DNA of 64,000 nucleotides from Bacteroidota bacterium (GTDB lineage Bacteria; Bacteroidota; Bacteroidia; NS11-12g; UBA955): NCBI GenBank assembly GCA_027621365.1, contig JAQCBH010000001.1, positions 1 to 64,000 of the forward strand, read 5' to 3'. Shown piece by piece: positions 63,325 to 64,000 of this stretch (position 1 is its first letter; each line of letters starts with the position of its first letter). The notes under the pieces were generated by a model. It saw only the letters and a program-made list of their open reading frames with translations, ran no database searches and was not told where the DNA came from. The position numbers and the translations under genes were made by a program.

Positions 63325-64000
63325 ATGGGTACTATGTTACCTACTATTTCTTTTTTCATCGCCGTTTTGGTGGTCGTTTTCATGGGAGCCAAAGTCGTTC
63401 CCCAACAGTCAGCTTATGTCATTGAGCGACTGGGAAAATTCCATTCGGACTTGAATCCCGGCTTGAACATCATCATCCCCTTCATTGACAAAGTGGCTTA
63501 CCGCTTTTCGCTGAAGGAAATGGCCCAAGATATTCCCGAGCAGATTTGCATCACGGCAGACAACGTCCAAGTGGGCGTAGACGGCGTGGTTTTCCTTCAA
63601 GTGATGGACCCACAAAAAGCCGCATATGGCATTGGCAACTACATGTTCGCCGTCACTCAGTTGGCCCAAACCACCATGCGCAGCGAGATTGGCAAAATCG
63701 ATCTGGACAAATGTTTCGAAGAGCGCACCAACATCAACATGGCCGTCGTTAGTGCCATTGACGAGGCCGCTCAAGGCTGGGGTGTCAAAGTGCTTCGCTA
63801 CGAAATCAAGAACATCACCCCTCCTACCACGGTACTCAACGCCATGGAAAAGCAGATGCAGGCCGAGCGCGAAAAGCGAGCCAAAATCTTGTATTCAGAA
63901 GGTGAAAAGCAAAGTGCTATCAACGTGGCCCAGGGTAACCGCGAAAAGGTCGTTTTGGAATCAGAAGCCGAACGCCAGCAGCAGATCAACAGTGCAGATG
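63325..64000 (+). CDS. SPFH/stomatin-like (QmcA-type) membrane protein, partial
   Basis: Open from the ATG at 63325 to the window end, 225 residues; missed by the ORF track because it has no stop. One N-terminal membrane helix (FFIAVLVVVFMGAKVVPQ), then a Band 7 domain (IERLGKFHSDLNPGLNIIIP) and a coiled coil (MEKQMQAEREKRAKI). Family knowledge: forms large oligomeric rings that organise membranes and regulate FtsH-type proteases. A nodulation-efficiency NfeD-type partner often lies downstream, outside the window. Confidence 0.92.
   Translation, partial: MGTMLPTISFFIAVLVVVFMGAKVVPQQSAYVIERLGKFHSDLNPGLNIIIPFIDKVAYRFSLKEMAQDIPEQICITADNVQVGVDGVVFLQVMDPQKAAYGIGNYMFAVTQLAQTTMRSEIGKIDLDKCFEERTNINMAVVSAIDEAAQGWGVKVLRYEIKNITPPTTVLNAMEKQMQAEREKRAKILYSEGEKQSAINVAQGNREKVVLESEAERQQQINSAD

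Overview
The window is a chromosomal segment of a member of the Bacteroidota, probably near the Flavobacteriales; I cannot resolve it further. The evidence is the type IX secretion (T9SS) type A and type B C-terminal sorting domains, Bacteroidota-type -7 promoter boxes (TAnnTTTG) in front of many genes, little sign of Shine-Dalgarno sequences, and proteins such as DUF4248, choice-of-anchor V and MORN-repeat proteins. The core chromosome looks balanced in GC; 16.5-25.9 kb is plainly AT-rich.

Layout. 1-14.2 kb is core: a tightly overlapping minus-strand cluster (phosphoesterase, NlpC/P60 hydrolase, two unrecognised proteins, Na+/solute symporter), a ferredoxin, a uridine-kinase-like enzyme, a MORN protein, a YjbR protein, a fused cyclophilin-FKBP isomerase, CTP synthase (pyrG), an EEP nuclease/phosphatase, IMP dehydrogenase (guaB) and an OsmC protein. 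A tRNA-Ser(TGA) at 14251-14335 is the integration site for two islands in tandem, bounded by three copies of the tRNA 3' end (14322, 25853, 30506). Each island starts with its own tyrosine recombinase reading away from its left att site.

Island 1 (about 11.5 kb) carries a DUF4248 protein, then a minus-strand run in which two genes are each followed by a 132-bp imperfect palindrome that looks like an integron attC site (a cassette cluster without its own integrase). A rearranged set of secreted proteins follows: a headless subtilase fused to a truncated lipoprotein, duplicated lipoproteins, a 1002-residue T9SS-exported hydrolase and a small coiled-coil protein. Island 2 (about 4.6 kb) carries a lipoprotein, a truncated secreted ORF, an IS3 transposase fragment and an AbiE-like toxin-antitoxin pair.

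From 30.5 kb the core resumes: a 142-bp tandem repeat with terminator hairpins, a SulP transporter, an AarF/TetR-like pair, a two-subunit NAD-linked formate dehydrogenase, a methyltransferase, a nonsense-interrupted YdeI-like gene, a thioredoxin-like protein, formate-THF ligase (fhs), a KAS III enzyme, tRNA-Thr(CGT) with a possible small RNA beside it, secreted T9SS proteins (CxxCH-containing, M36 protease, esterase), pirin, rmuC, a cation/proton antiporter, an Omp85-type barrel, an adhesin-like S74 protein, a PKD-rich type B T9SS protein and the start of an SPFH/stomatin protein. Formate dehydrogenase and formate-THF ligase lie 5 kb apart and together suggest formate is used both as electron donor and as one-carbon source.

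The best candidates for something new are the attC-like cassettes inside the tRNA-Ser island, the tandem islands themselves, and a set of genes whose -7 box sits only 3-8 nt before the ATG, which implies leaderless mRNAs.
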